Origin: Neobacillus fumarioli NBRC 102428
Lineage (GTDB): Bacteria; Bacillota; Bacilli; Bacillales; Cytobacillaceae
Length of the DNA stretch: 64,000 nucleotides
Direction of reading: 5' to 3'
NCBI RefSeq assembly: GCF_001591485.1
Contig: NZ_BCUZ01000002.1
Span: 45,934-109,933, forward strand
Numbering within the stretch: the stretch's first letter is position 1; each line of letters begins with the position of its first letter. The notes beneath the pieces were generated by a model, which worked only from the letters and a program-made list of their open reading frames with translations, was not told the origin of the DNA and ran no database searches. A program made the translations under genes and the position numbers. This document shows, piece by piece, positions 12,116-22,831 of the stretch.

Positions 12116-12223
12116 ATGGCTGATGGATACGCAGGAGGGTTCGCTCTCATTGTTGTATTGTTCATCCTCCTAATTATTGTAGGAGCTGGCTTTGTTGCCG
12201 GATTTGGCGGTTTTTATTATTAA
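12116..12223 (+). CDS. YjcZ-family sporulation peptide 1
   Basis: 35-residue hydrophobic peptide ending GFVAGFGGFYY, with the family core [16 protein letters not shown] as one membrane segment. The ribosome binding site TAGGAGGTG precedes ATG at 12116. YjcZ peptides are widespread in spore-formers and annotated as sporulation proteins, but their role is poorly known. A second paralogue follows after 30 bases, so the two are probably cotranscribed. Confidence 0.85.
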   Translation: MADGYAGGFALIVVLFILLIIVGAGFVAGFGGFYY

Positions 12224-12253
12224 TACATTTAAAAATTGAAAGGAGCAATTACT

Positions 12254-12394
12254 ATGTGGGGTTATGGTGGATTTGGCTATGGCGGTTGCGGATTTGGTTA
12301 CGGTGGAGGTTTTGGATTCGGTTATGGCGGTTTTGCCTTAATCGTTGTATTGTTTATCCTGTTAATTATTGTTGGAGCAGCTTGCTGGTATTAA
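12254..12394 (+). CDS. YjcZ-family sporulation peptide 2
   Basis: 46-residue paralogue of the preceding peptide. The N-terminal half is a glycine/tyrosine/phenylalanine repeat ([18 protein letters not shown]), and the C-terminal half is the same [16 protein letters not shown] membrane segment, ending ACWY. AAAGGAGC lies upstream of the ATG. The aromatic glycine-rich part resembles spore-coat-associated peptides. A strong bidirectional terminator follows. Confidence 0.87.
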   Translation: MWGYGGFGYGGCGFGYGGGFGFGYGGFALIVVLFILLIIVGAACWY

Positions 12395-12411
12395 TCCGTT
12401 AGGAAACTTTC

Positions 12412-12455
12412 AAAACAGGGGACTTCCATTTTGCGGGAAGCCCCCTGTTTTTTCT
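12412..12455. terminator. Bidirectional terminator, YjcZ / MATE
   Basis: AAAACAGGGG-A-CTTCC pairs with GGAAG-C-CCCCTGTTTT, with T-runs on both strands. It separates the YjcZ genes from the converging MATE gene. Confidence 0.88.
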
Positions 12456-12459
12456 TATC

Positions 12460-13821
12460 TCAAATACTAGTAGTCTTTTCAACAGTCATTTTACTCTCCC
12501 ACGGTTTAGCCAGCCAGCGTTTTAGGGCAAAGATCCCCCGCAGCCATTCGTCTGTCCCTTGGGCCATCCAGACTCCTAACAGCCCTAAGTTCAAGTAAAC
12601 ACCTAGAAAGTAACTTAGTGTTACAGCGACACCCCACATTGAAATAATGCCAATTATGACTGGAAACCGGACATCACCGGCTGATTTAAGCGAGCTCATC
12701 AATACGATATTCATTGCTCTTCCCGGCTCCACAAAAACAATTGCCCACAGAACAGGCAAACCAACTGCAATGATCTCAGGGTTCTTTGTAAATGTTTCTA
12801 GGAGTGGAGAGCCGACTAGAGCTATGACTAACGAAGTGAGCGTTGATGCAGCCATCGCAATTTTTAAAGTACGAAGGCCTCGTCTTAATGCCTGATCAAA
12901 TTTTCTGCCGCCAATATAGCGGGCGACAAGCAACTGTGTCCCCTGCGCAATTGCCAGTGTAAACAAATAACAAACCATATTCATATTTAAAATATAAACA
13001 CGGGTAGCAAGGGATGCGGCTCCGATGGAAACAACAATACTTGTAATCACTAATTGTGACAGTTGATACGACAAATTTTCACCCGCAGACGGAATCCCAA
13101 TCGAAAGCAGCCCTTTGATATCGTCTTTCTTAGTAGTCAAAATATCATTGAACCCCAATTTTAATGACAGACGATTATAAACGAAGTACAATAAGGCCAT
13201 AACGGCAAAAGCACGTGCGGCCAATATCGCCCATGAAACACCGGTAACCCCGGTTACCGGCAGTCCGAAAATATCCGTTGTAGCGATGATATTGCCTCCA
13301 ACACTAATCAAGTCCATCATTACAGTAACAGCCATTGCTTCCTTTACATATCCGTGACTCCTCAGGACAGCACTTAAGGCTTGTGAAAGAGATTCAAAGA
13401 ATAGAGAAATGCCGCAAATCCTTGTAAAAATAAGCCCGTATTCCAAGACCTTGCCATGAATATCAAATAGTCGCAGCAAATGTTCGCCAAAACAAAACAC
13501 AACAATCCCGACAGCAATTCCAAACCAAAAATTCAAACCACATACAGAATGTGACAACTGTCTGGCTTTTTGGAAACGGCCCGCTCCCAAGTTTTGACTG
13601 ATTAAAACTGTAGCACCGATGGAAGTCACATTAAAGACAAGAATGAAAATGTTTAAGAGCTGATTTGCCACGCCGACACCTGCCGCAGCATCATCTGCGT
13701 AATGGCTTAACATCAACGTCGCGATGATGCCCATGCCCATATGCAACGTAAGCTCAATAAACAGCGGCCAGGAAATGTTGAAAAGCGTTTGTTCGCGATA
13801 CGTGTTTGTATTTACTTCCAA
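12460..13821 (-). CDS. MATE-family multidrug/Na+ antiporter
   Basis: Multidrug and toxic compound extrusion exporter with two six-helix MatE repeats, 453 residues. The frame is open for about 240 bases further upstream, but the start is placed at TTG 13821 because AAAGGAG lies 8 bases before it and EVNTNTYREQTLFNISWPLF is the usual cytoplasmic lead into helix 1; the extra frame would run into the divergent promoter. It is transcribed away from an AraC regulator at 14008, a likely controller. The substrate is unknown. Confidence 0.85.
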   Translation of the reverse strand: MEVNTNTYREQTLFNISWPLFIELTLHMGMGIIATLMLSHYADDAAAGVGVANQLLNIFILVFNVTSIGATVLISQNLGAGRFQKARQLSHSVCGLNFWFGIAVGIVVFCFGEHLLRLFDIHGKVLEYGLIFTRICGISLFFESLSQALSAVLRSHGYVKEAMAVTVMMDLISVGGNIIATTDIFGLPVTGVTGVSWAILAARAFAVMALLYFVYNRLSLKLGFNDILTTKKDDIKGLLSIGIPSAGENLSYQLSQLVITSIVVSIGAASLATRVYILNMNMVCYLFTLAIAQGTQLLVARYIGGRKFDQALRRGLRTLKIAMAASTLTSLVIALVGSPLLETFTKNPEIIAVGLPVLWAIVFVEPGRAMNIVLMSSLKSAGDVRFPVIIGIISMWGVAVTLSYFLGVYLNLGLLGVWMAQGTDEWLRGIFALKRWLAKPWESKMTVEKTTSI

Positions 13822-14007
13822 CGCTCTTGCTCCTTTCGCCTTTAAAATAAGTAAAACCAAAATCCCATTTTGTACCGAATTTTCCCTCTGTAAAATCCAC
13901 TTCACCATAATGACTAAGGCCATCTTATCTCTTATTCTTACAAATAAACATAGATGATATAATGAAAACATGAACGATTTTGCTAGGTTTTCAGAAAGAG
14001 GGACCGT

Positions 14008-14790
14008 ATGAACACAAACATACTTTTTTGCGGTTATTCTTATCACACAAATGGTTATCATTCCCAATATATATCCGGCTACCCCATATATCTTTTTCGT
14101 CTTCAGACAGAAGGTGTCTGTGAAGTAGTCGTTAAGGGAAGAAAAATGGCGATTGAAAAAGGCGATCTTTTGCTAATCAAGCCTGGAGATCATTACGAAC
14201 TACATGTCCAGGCAGGGCAAAACAGCGGGGACTATCATGTGGGCTGTGAAGGAACTTGGATTGATGAATGGTGGAACCGTTCTGAAAAGCCAGCTGTTTC
14301 CCGGATCGATCCAGATGAAAAACTGTTATCATTATGGCATCAAATTATCATTGAAAAGCGCCGGCCGCAAGCCAGCCAAAATGATGAGCTTAATGATTAT
14401 TTATTGCGGGCTCTCTGTTTGTCGCTGGAACGTGCGATAGGCGAAACAGATAGCTCCATCAGTCACCCCTATCCGGTCACACGAATGATGCGATACATTG
14501 AAGAACACGCTACGCTTCCCTTTAAAGTGGAGGAAGTGGCACAACATGCCGGTCTCAGCGTCTCCCGATCTATTCATCTGTTTAAAAGCTCCGTTGGAAA
14601 AACAATGATGGAATACGCACAGGAAATCCGCTTGTCCGCAGCCATTGAGCGAATGAAATATACGGCACTAACCCTCGAACAAATTGCAATCGACTGTGGT
14701 TTTGGCAGCTATCCTTATTTTCACCGGGTATTTAAAAAGAAATTTGGCATTGCACCGGGTATGTACAGGCGGAATGAAAAAATTTTTTAG
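14008..14790 (+). CDS. AraC-family regulator with cupin-like sensor domain
   Basis: 260-residue regulator. The N-terminal ~140 residues form an AraC-type sensor barrel (VCEVVVKGRKMAIEKGDLLL, then IKPGDHYELHV). The C-terminal ~100 residues carry two helix-turn-helix motifs, VEEVAQHAGLSVSRSIHLFK and EQIAIDCGFGSYPYFHRVFK. It is divergent from the MATE exporter across 186 bases, so a small-molecule-responsive switch of that exporter is likely. GAGGG precedes the ATG. Confidence 0.88.
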   Translation: MNTNILFCGYSYHTNGYHSQYISGYPIYLFRLQTEGVCEVVVKGRKMAIEKGDLLLIKPGDHYELHVQAGQNSGDYHVGCEGTWIDEWWNRSEKPAVSRIDPDEKLLSLWHQIIIEKRRPQASQNDELNDYLLRALCLSLERAIGETDSSISHPYPVTRMMRYIEEHATLPFKVEEVAQHAGLSVSRSIHLFKSSVGKTMMEYAQEIRLSAAIERMKYTALTLEQIAIDCGFGSYPYFHRVFKKKFGIAPGMYRRNEKIF

Positions 14791-14876
14791 AAGGCTAAAA
14801 AGCTATTTTAGCGTAAAATGTATCGATATTAAAACCCAAGAATGTGATTTAATGACACTCTTGGGTTTGCTTTTTC
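14791..14876 (+). repeat. Terminator-linked repeat, copy 1
   Basis: The segment ends in a hairpin AAACCCAAGAATGT / ACACTCTTGGGTTT (14832-14867) followed by GCTTTTT, a good terminator for the AraC gene. The 40 bases before it (AAGGCTAAAAAGC.. and ATTAAAACCCAAG) resemble the segment at 25471-25570, which suggests a dispersed element that carries its own terminator. Confidence 0.75.
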
Positions 14877-14946
14877 TAAATTTCAGTTCGAAATACCACT
14901 TTTTTAGAAAGCACTTTATTTAATCAGGAAAATTATTGTCATATCT

Positions 14947-16728
<1,782 letters not shown>

Positions 16729-16758
16729 GATTGGCATGACTCCTTTGTCATTATTTAA

Positions 16759-16809
16759 GCAAACGTTTGCATTCATATTTATCGTATTATGTTAATCTCT
16801 TAAAGTCAA
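16759..16809 (-). promoter_or_regulatory. Promoter and LacI-type operator of the neopullulanase gene
   Basis: Read on the minus strand, TTGACT (16809-16804), a 17-base spacer and TACGAT (16786-16781) form a good sigma-A promoter. The perfect palindrome GCAAACGTTTGC at 16759-16770 lies at the expected transcription start. A similar site lies before the adjacent LacI gene, so repression by that protein is likely. Confidence 0.8.
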
Positions 16810-16894
16810 TCTATTGAAAGAAATTTTAAAATACTCTTTGTAAATGTTATAATAAAACATATTTTTTATCTGACTTAAATCAAAAACTTGGAAA

Positions 16895-16913
16895 TATAAT
16901 GCAATCGTTTGCA
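16895..16913 (+). promoter_or_regulatory. -10 box with overlapping LacI-type operator
   Basis: TATAAT (16895-16900) runs into TGCAATCGTTTGCA (16900-16913), a near-palindrome of the GCAAACGTTTGC class. A possible -35 (CTGACT or TGACTT) lies 18-19 bases upstream. The layout suggests the LacI regulator represses itself. Confidence 0.65.
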
Positions 16914-16936
16914 AATTCCATGAAAGGATGTATCAT

Positions 16937-17959
16937 ATGGCAGTTACAATTAAAGATATTGCCAAGCTGGCGAATGTCGCACCATCCACTGTATCTCGTG
17001 TTCTGGCCAATAATTCCGTAATTAGTGAAAAAACAAAAAAACGTGTCCAAAAAGCAATTGAAGAATTAGGATATCATCCCAATCTAAATGCAAGAAGTTT
17101 AATCAATCAGACGACAAATGCCATTGGAATAGTCATGCCTGACTCCGCAAGCAAGACATTCCAGAATCCTTTTTTTCCAGAAGTGATCCGGGGCATTAGT
17201 TCGTTTATCCATACAAAGGAATATTCTTTGTACATGCTGACAGGAGAAACTCAAGAAGAAATTTATAATGGTGTTGTTAAAATGGTTCAAGGAAGACGAG
17301 TAGATGGCATAGTCCTGCTATACTCCCGGATCGACGACAAAATCATGCACTATTTAATTGAGCAGGATTTCCCTTTCGTGTTAATTGGAAAACCACAAAA
17401 CTTTGCCCAAGAAATTACTTATATCGATAATGACAATTATTCAGCGGGAAAAGATGCAGCAGATTATCTGATCAATCTGGGACATAGACATATTGCTTTT
17501 ATCGGAGGAAATCCTGATTTAATGGTGACAAAAGAACGATTATCCGGTTTTAAAGAAGCCCTTAAAAATGCCGGGCTAGAGATCCCCGAAGAATATATCT
17601 GTCATATGGAATTTTTGCAGGAAGGGGGAAAGGAAGCAGTAGAACAACTCATTTTACTGAAGCAGCCGCCTACGGCAATTGTTGTAACAGATGACCTAAT
17701 GGCCCTTGGGGTGTTAAGTACGTTGTCGGAAAAAGGATACAACGTACCAGATGATTTATCTGTTATTAGCTTTAACAATGTTATTTTTTCAGAAATCTCC
17801 AATCCTCCGTTAACATCAGTAGATGTACGGATCTTTCAATTGGGATATGAATCTGCCCAAAGTTTGGTGGAAAAAATTAAATCCCCTAATCTTTTACCTA
17901 AAAATATCATCGTTCCATACAAAATCGTTGAGCGGCAATCATGCAAAACACCTAAATAG
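16937..17959 (+). CDS. LacI-family regulator, probably of maltodextrin use
   Basis: 340-residue repressor. The N-terminal helix-turn-helix reads TIKDIAKLANVAPSTVSRVL and is followed by a hinge helix and a periplasmic-binding-like sugar domain (about residues 60-335). The ATG at 16937 is preferred over 16928 because AAAGGA is 8 bases before it. It lies between the neopullulanase and malL genes with palindromic operators on both sides of the intergenic region, which fits a MalR/YvdE-type repressor induced by maltose or maltodextrin. The effector is inferred from context. Confidence 0.88.
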   Translation: MAVTIKDIAKLANVAPSTVSRVLANNSVISEKTKKRVQKAIEELGYHPNLNARSLINQTTNAIGIVMPDSASKTFQNPFFPEVIRGISSFIHTKEYSLYMLTGETQEEIYNGVVKMVQGRRVDGIVLLYSRIDDKIMHYLIEQDFPFVLIGKPQNFAQEITYIDNDNYSAGKDAADYLINLGHRHIAFIGGNPDLMVTKERLSGFKEALKNAGLEIPEEYICHMEFLQEGGKEAVEQLILLKQPPTAIVVTDDLMALGVLSTLSEKGYNVPDDLSVISFNNVIFSEISNPPLTSVDVRIFQLGYESAQSLVEKIKSPNLLPKNIIVPYKIVERQSCKTPK

Positions 17960-17965
17960 AGCAAA

Positions 17966-17980
17966 AGGGGCAGTGCCCCT
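17966..17980. terminator. Short hairpin between convergent lacI-type gene and malL
   Basis: AGGGGC-AGT-GCCCCT, with A-rich sequence before and CT-rich sequence after, at the convergent junction. The T-tract is weak on both sides. Confidence 0.5.
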
Positions 17981-17984
17981 ACTT

Positions 17985-19652
17985 CTATTTCAGTAAATAT
18001 ACTCTTGTTTCATAAGGTTTTAGCGTGAAGCTCTTTCGTAATTTCTGATCGGTTAGATCATAATTGTTCAATACAAGTTTTGAAGAAGAATAGGATATAC
18101 TTCCTGGAACTTTGAATCTTGTATGATTTTCACTGAAATTATTAATGACAATCGCCTTTTGCCTGCCCAATCTGCGCAAATAAACAAATAGTTTAGGATG
18201 ATTGGGCTTTAATAATTGATATTCTCCATAAATAAAAACAGGATTTTCTTTTCTTAAGCGAATTAATTTTTTATAAAAATAATAAATAGAATCAGGGTCA
18301 TTTAATTGGGCCTCTACGTTGATATGTTTATAATTCGGGTTTACACCCATCCATGTTTGGCCTGCGGTTGTAAAACCTGCCATGTTCGTTGAATCCCATT
18401 GCATCGGTGTACGGGAATTGTCACGGCCTTGATTCCATATGACTTCCATAATCTCCTCGTGCGAACGACCTTTTGCTGTTTCAATATGATAGTAATTAAT
18501 CATGCCTACATCATTATAATCAAGAATAGATGGAAATTTCACATTTGTCATGCCGATTTCCTGTCCCTGATAGATAAACGGCGTCCCTTTCATAAGGAAA
18601 TATAATGCACCGAGCATTTTTGCACTTTCTTTCCAATATTTACGGTCATTTCCCCAAGTTGACACCCGGCGCGGCTGGTCATGGTTTTCAATAAACAATG
18701 CGTTCCAGCCCCTGCCTTCTAATCCGGTTTGCCATTTGCTCAGCACCTTTTTTAAGGCACGTACATCAACGTTTTTTGACTCTTTATCCCAAAGGCTCAA
18801 AAATTCAAATTGAAAAATCATATGAAAATAGCCGTTCTCTTCGCCTACCCACTTGTCGGCGTCCTCAAGACCTACACCATTTGCCTCTCCGACGGTCATA
18901 ATGTCATAATGTTTAAAAGTGTTCTCCGTAAATTCGGCAAGGAATTCATCAATACCTTCCACATTCATCATATAGCCAAAGCAAGGAACGTAATCTGAAT
19001 TTTTAGGATTGGGCATATCCGGTAATCCGGGTTCTTTTTTAATATGAGAAATGGCATCAACTCGGAAGCCGTCAATTCCTTTCTCCAGCCACCAATTGAC
19101 CATTGCTTGCAGAGCTTCTCGCACCTCGGGGTTTTCCCAATTCAAATCCGGCTGACGGCTTGAGAAAATATGCAAGTAATATTGATCCGTTTCCGCGTCA
19201 TATTTCCAAGCGGAACCGTTAAAAATCGACTCCCAATTGTTTGGCTCCTTGCCATTTTTCCCATCTCGCCAAATATACCAATCTCGTTTTGGATTATCCT
19301 TCGAGGACCTGGATTCAATAAACCATGGATGTTCATCACTTGTATGGTTGATCACCAAGTCTAAGATCAATTTCATCTCTCGCTTATGAACTTCCTCAAG
19401 CAGTTCATCGAAATCCTCCATCGTTCCAAATTCGTCCATAATATCCTGATAATCTGATATATCATAACCATTATCATCATTCGGCGATTTGTACATCGGG
19501 CATATCCAAATCACATCAATACCTAAATCCTTAAGATAATCCAGTTTGGAAGTTACCCCTTTTAAATCCCCGATCCCATCACCATTGGAATCCATGAAAC
19601 TTCTTGGATACACTTGATAAACAACACTTTCTTTCCACCATGTTTTCTTCAT
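17985..19652 (-). CDS. malL: Oligo-1,6-glucosidase / alpha-glucosidase (GH13)
   Basis: Cytosolic GH13 alpha-glucosidase, 555 residues, the usual length for MalL. The barrel opens VVYQVYPRSFMDSNGDGIGD. The catalytic nucleophile is in GFRVDAISH (around residue 199), the acid/base in TVGEANG and the third acid in IENHDQPR. It would hydrolyse isomaltose, maltose or sucrose-type alpha-glucosides made by the neopullulanase. It converges with the LacI gene; a terminator at 19712-19751 separates it from the upstream operon, so it needs its own promoter, which I could not place with confidence. Confidence 0.94.
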   Translation of the reverse strand: MKKTWWKESVVYQVYPRSFMDSNGDGIGDLKGVTSKLDYLKDLGIDVIWICPMYKSPNDDNGYDISDYQDIMDEFGTMEDFDELLEEVHKREMKLILDLVINHTSDEHPWFIESRSSKDNPKRDWYIWRDGKNGKEPNNWESIFNGSAWKYDAETDQYYLHIFSSRQPDLNWENPEVREALQAMVNWWLEKGIDGFRVDAISHIKKEPGLPDMPNPKNSDYVPCFGYMMNVEGIDEFLAEFTENTFKHYDIMTVGEANGVGLEDADKWVGEENGYFHMIFQFEFLSLWDKESKNVDVRALKKVLSKWQTGLEGRGWNALFIENHDQPRRVSTWGNDRKYWKESAKMLGALYFLMKGTPFIYQGQEIGMTNVKFPSILDYNDVGMINYYHIETAKGRSHEEIMEVIWNQGRDNSRTPMQWDSTNMAGFTTAGQTWMGVNPNYKHINVEAQLNDPDSIYYFYKKLIRLRKENPVFIYGEYQLLKPNHPKLFVYLRRLGRQKAIVINNFSENHTRFKVPGSISYSSSKLVLNNYDLTDQKLRKSFTLKPYETRVYLLK

Positions 19653-19711
19653 TTGTTATTCCTCTCTCGAACAAAAGATTATTCGTTCATACCTTCACAT
19701 ATCCTGTTAAA

Positions 19712-19751
19712 AGCAAAAGATCCATTCACACCACTCTCAGTGTAAATGGAT
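19712..19751 (-). terminator. Terminator of the ThuA operon
   Basis: ATCCATTCACAC (19720-19731) pairs with GTGTAAATGGAT (19740-19751), one mismatch. On the minus strand it is followed by CTTTTGCTTTT. It closes the ThuA-oxidoreductase-TIM barrel operon. Confidence 0.75.
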
Positions 19752-19813
19752 GTTTCTAACCGGTTCATTATCCTTTGACTGAACCCTTCCTTGTGCCCTG
19801 AATCGCTTTGCTA

Positions 19814-20782
19814 TTAAACCCACCACATCTCGGAAACAGGATCTTCGATAAGGATTGATTTTAAATTGCATACTGCCCGTTTAAATCCTTCGTCGATCGA
19901 CATAATTGGGTCTTCGTGTTCAATGCTGACGACATAATCGTAACCATAGGTTCTTAAGGCACTCATCATATCGGACCATTCTTTTAAACTATGGCCGCAG
20001 CCGACAGAACGGAACGTCCAGGCACGTGTACGCACTTCGCCATATGGCTGCATATCCATTAATCCATACATATTCACATTTTCCTGGTCAATGTATGTGT
20101 CTTTCGCATGGAAATGATGAATCGCATTTTCTTTTGCCAAAATTTTAATCGCCGCAACCGGATCGATTCCCTGCCACCATAAGTGGCTCGGGTCCAAATT
20201 AGCGCCAATTGCATCACATGTTTCCTCACGCAATTTTAAAAGCGTGTAAGGTGTGTGAACCAAAAATCCGCCATGAAGCTCAAGTCCGATTTTGACATTA
20301 TGCTCCTTGGCAAACGAGCCAACTTCCTTCCAGTACGGAATCAATTTCTCCTCCCATTGCCACTTCAGAACGTCCCCATATTCATTTGGCCATGGGGTTA
20401 CAGGCCAGTTTGGATACTTTGCTCCTTCCTGATCACCCGCTGTTCCGGAAAAACAATTCACGACAGGGACTCCCAGAAGCGAAGCTAGCTTAATGGTTTT
20501 TAAAAGCGTTTCGTGTGATTTGGCAGCAAATTCTTTATCAGGTGAAATCGGGTTTCCATGACAGCTGAAAGCACTAATCATTAGCCCGCGTTCCTCCACC
20601 TTTTGAAGATACCCCCGGCGTGCCGTTTCATTTTCCAAAAGTCCGTTCAAATCACAATGGCTGTTCCCTGGATAGCATCCAGTTCCGATCTCAACGGCAT
20701 GAAGCCCGGCTTCTTTCACGGTATCGAGCATTTCTTCAAATGATTTTTCAGCAAATAAGACGGTAAAAACACCTAGTTTCAT
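19814..20782 (-). CDS. Sugar phosphate isomerase/epimerase-like TIM barrel
   Basis: 322-residue xylose-isomerase-like TIM barrel (AP_endonuc_2 superfamily). Metal-ligand candidates are HAVEIGTGCY near residue 30, the glutamate in IGLELHGGF, the aspartate in GANLDPSHLWWQG, HFHAKDTY and the late glutamate in VSIEHEDP. Related proteins are isomerases, epimerases or 3-keto-glycoside-processing enzymes. It overlaps the upstream oxidoreductase by 4 bases and is the last gene of the ThuA operon. The exact reaction cannot be read from sequence. Confidence 0.85.
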   Translation of the reverse strand: MKLGVFTVLFAEKSFEEMLDTVKEAGLHAVEIGTGCYPGNSHCDLNGLLENETARRGYLQKVEERGLMISAFSCHGNPISPDKEFAAKSHETLLKTIKLASLLGVPVVNCFSGTAGDQEGAKYPNWPVTPWPNEYGDVLKWQWEEKLIPYWKEVGSFAKEHNVKIGLELHGGFLVHTPYTLLKLREETCDAIGANLDPSHLWWQGIDPVAAIKILAKENAIHHFHAKDTYIDQENVNMYGLMDMQPYGEVRTRAWTFRSVGCGHSLKEWSDMMSALRTYGYDYVVSIEHEDPIMSIDEGFKRAVCNLKSILIEDPVSEMWWV

Positions 20783-21798
20783 AAGTGATTCCCTCCACTC
20801 TCATAAATTTGATCAATAATCCGCGATACTTGAAGTGCTTGTTCAGGATTTACTACGAGATCAGCAAGCCCCAAGCAGGCATCGATGAAATTCTTCGCCT
20901 GCGGAACGTCTGGACTTTCTTCACCAGGAATCCATGCCGCCTGGCTGTTTACTAACATGCCGTTCTTGGTTGTATAAAGCTCAAATGGAAAAACGCTTAG
21001 CCCTCCATCTACACCAGAAATGCTAACATTCGCATAATCGTCTTTAATATTCGCCGCCCAGGAGCTTTCAAACAGCATCGATGCCCCATTCTCGAATTTC
21101 ATATACGCAGTGACATGATCATCAACATCAAAGGTTTCATGATCAAACGTCCCCCACTGATTCACTTGATTCGGGATCTTGCTTACTGCATGATAAGTGG
21201 TGCCTGACACTGCAATTTCTTTCGGATTTCCCATCAGCCAAAGGGCCAAGTCGAGAAGATGACAACCAAAATCGATGAGGCTGCCTCCGCCTTGAAGGCT
21301 TCTATTGGTAAAAACGCCCCACCCGGGCACTTTGCGCCGCCTTAAGGCATGGACTCTTGCAACTAGCGGCTTGCCCACTTCATTCATTGCCTTCTTAGCA
21401 GCTTGTGCTTCCTTCATAAATCGGTAATGATAGGCAATTGCCAGTACTTTACCGGCTTTTTCTGAAGCGGCAATCATTGCTTGGCATTCCTCTGCATTTA
21501 GGGCCATTGGCTTCTCACATAGCACATGAACACCAGCTTTAAGAGCAGCGATAGAAATTTCCGCATGAAATTTATTTGGGGTGCAAATACAGACTGCATC
21601 CACTTTAGGTAACAGATCCCGATAATCCTCAAATACACCTGGAATAGTATATTTTCCAGCTACTTCTTTCGCCCGTTCGATATGGACATCGCTTAATGCT
21701 GTTATTTCGCAAATATTGCTTAATGAAAGAAAAGCAGGGATATGGCGGCCCTGTGCGATGCCGCCTGCCCCAATGATTCCAATCCGTAATTTTTTCAT
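20779..21798 (-). CDS. Gfo/Idh/MocA-family oxidoreductase 1
   Basis: 339-residue NAD(P)-dependent sugar oxidoreductase. The Rossmann motif GIIGAGGIAQGRHIPAF lies near the N-terminus, the conserved CEKPMALN near residue 94, and the C-terminal substrate domain includes GGSLIDFGCHLLDLALWLMG. It overlaps its neighbours by 1 and 4 bases. The stretch encoding AVSGTTYH contains 13 bases identical to the dispersed repeat core (21198-21210), probably by chance. The sugar substrate is unknown. Confidence 0.88.
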   Translation of the reverse strand: MKKLRIGIIGAGGIAQGRHIPAFLSLSNICEITALSDVHIERAKEVAGKYTIPGVFEDYRDLLPKVDAVCICTPNKFHAEISIAALKAGVHVLCEKPMALNAEECQAMIAASEKAGKVLAIAYHYRFMKEAQAAKKAMNEVGKPLVARVHALRRRKVPGWGVFTNRSLQGGGSLIDFGCHLLDLALWLMGNPKEIAVSGTTYHAVSKIPNQVNQWGTFDHETFDVDDHVTAYMKFENGASMLFESSWAANIKDDYANVSISGVDGGLSVFPFELYTTKNGMLVNSQAAWIPGEESPDVPQAKNFIDACLGLADLVVNPEQALQVSRIIDQIYESGGNHL

Positions 21799-22829
21799 TA
21801 TACTCTCACTCTGACAATTTGTTTTGTTTCATTGGACTCAAGTGCCGCCAAAATAACTTCCAATGATTTCATCCCTTCTTCGCCTGGTACCGGAGGCTCC
21901 TGGTCATGGATAATAGAATGGACAAAATGCTCAATCACATGTGAATTATTTTGACCGCCGTCTTCATTCGATTGGATTTTTCCAAGCTCATACTTGACGA
22001 CCTCGCCGTTTGCATATTGAACAACAAGTGAATGAACAGGATCGTCCTCTAAACGAAGGATCGCTTTTTCTCCATATATAATAGTAGAATTATCTTCCTT
22101 ACTCGTATATGCCCAGCTTGCTGCAAGCGTTCCGATGATGCCGCTTTCGGTTTTTAATACGCAAACGGCGTTATCATCCACATCAGCGAAATCTTTTGCA
22201 TTCGTTTCAACAAACGAACCTACTTCAACGATTTCTTCGCCTAACAGATATCGTATTAAATCCGCTTTATGCACCCCCAAATCGCCCATTGCCCCAACAA
22301 ATGCTTTTTCTTTCTGGAAAAACCAGCTCTCTTTCCCATCTACACTCCAGCCTTCCGGTCCGCTATGGCCAAAAGCGGTCCTGAAGCTGTATATTTTGCC
22401 GATTTCCCCGTTTTGAATAAGCTGGCGCGCTTTTTGATGGGACGGTACGAAGCGCTGATTATGACCAATCATCAATTTTTTCCCGTTTAACGTTGCCGCT
22501 CTAATCATAGCTTCCGCTTCTTGCTTCGATGTCGCCATTGGCTTTTCACATAAAACATGAATGCCTGCTTCCAACGCAGCAATCGAAATGGTGGCATGAA
22601 GGCAGTTAGGGGTACACACGCTGACTGCATCCACCTCACCACTATTTAATAATGTTTCATAATTGGTAAAAGCACGAACCCCGTATTTTTCAGCCACTTC
22701 TATTGCCCGTTCCTCATGAATATCGCAAACAGCCACTAGCTCTACATGTTTATTGACTGCGTATTCCGGTAAATGACGATGCTGGGCAATACTGCCGCAT
22801 CCGATAACACCAACTCTTAATTTTCCCAT
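21798..22829 (-). CDS. Gfo/Idh/MocA-family oxidoreductase 2
   Basis: 343-residue paralogue of the following gene in the operon. The N-terminal motif VGVIGCGSIAQHRHLPEY binds NAD(P), CEKPMATSK follows, and the C-terminal domain has GAMGDLGVHKADLIRYLLGE. Two such enzymes beside a TIM barrel often form an oxidise-rearrange-reduce set acting on sugars. It starts 2 bases after the ThuA stop. No lesion was seen. Confidence 0.88.
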   Translation of the reverse strand: MGKLRVGVIGCGSIAQHRHLPEYAVNKHVELVAVCDIHEERAIEVAEKYGVRAFTNYETLLNSGEVDAVSVCTPNCLHATISIAALEAGIHVLCEKPMATSKQEAEAMIRAATLNGKKLMIGHNQRFVPSHQKARQLIQNGEIGKIYSFRTAFGHSGPEGWSVDGKESWFFQKEKAFVGAMGDLGVHKADLIRYLLGEEIVEVGSFVETNAKDFADVDDNAVCVLKTESGIIGTLAASWAYTSKEDNSTIIYGEKAILRLEDDPVHSLVVQYANGEVVKYELGKIQSNEDGGQNNSHVIEHFVHSIIHDQEPPVPGEEGMKSLEVILAALESNETKQIVRVRV

Positions 22830-22831
22830 GA

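Noticed and set aside
13822..14067. N-terminal extension of the MATE exporter
   Set aside because: It would add ~80 residues unlike the family, overlaps the divergent regulator's promoter and start, and TTG 13821 has a good ribosome binding site.
19768..19812. Possible remnant of an ABC permease C-terminus (AIQGTRKGSVKG then stop) on the minus strand
   Set aside because: It resembles permease tails such as that of the 25579 gene, but 15 codons are too few to support a call, and it may be chance.
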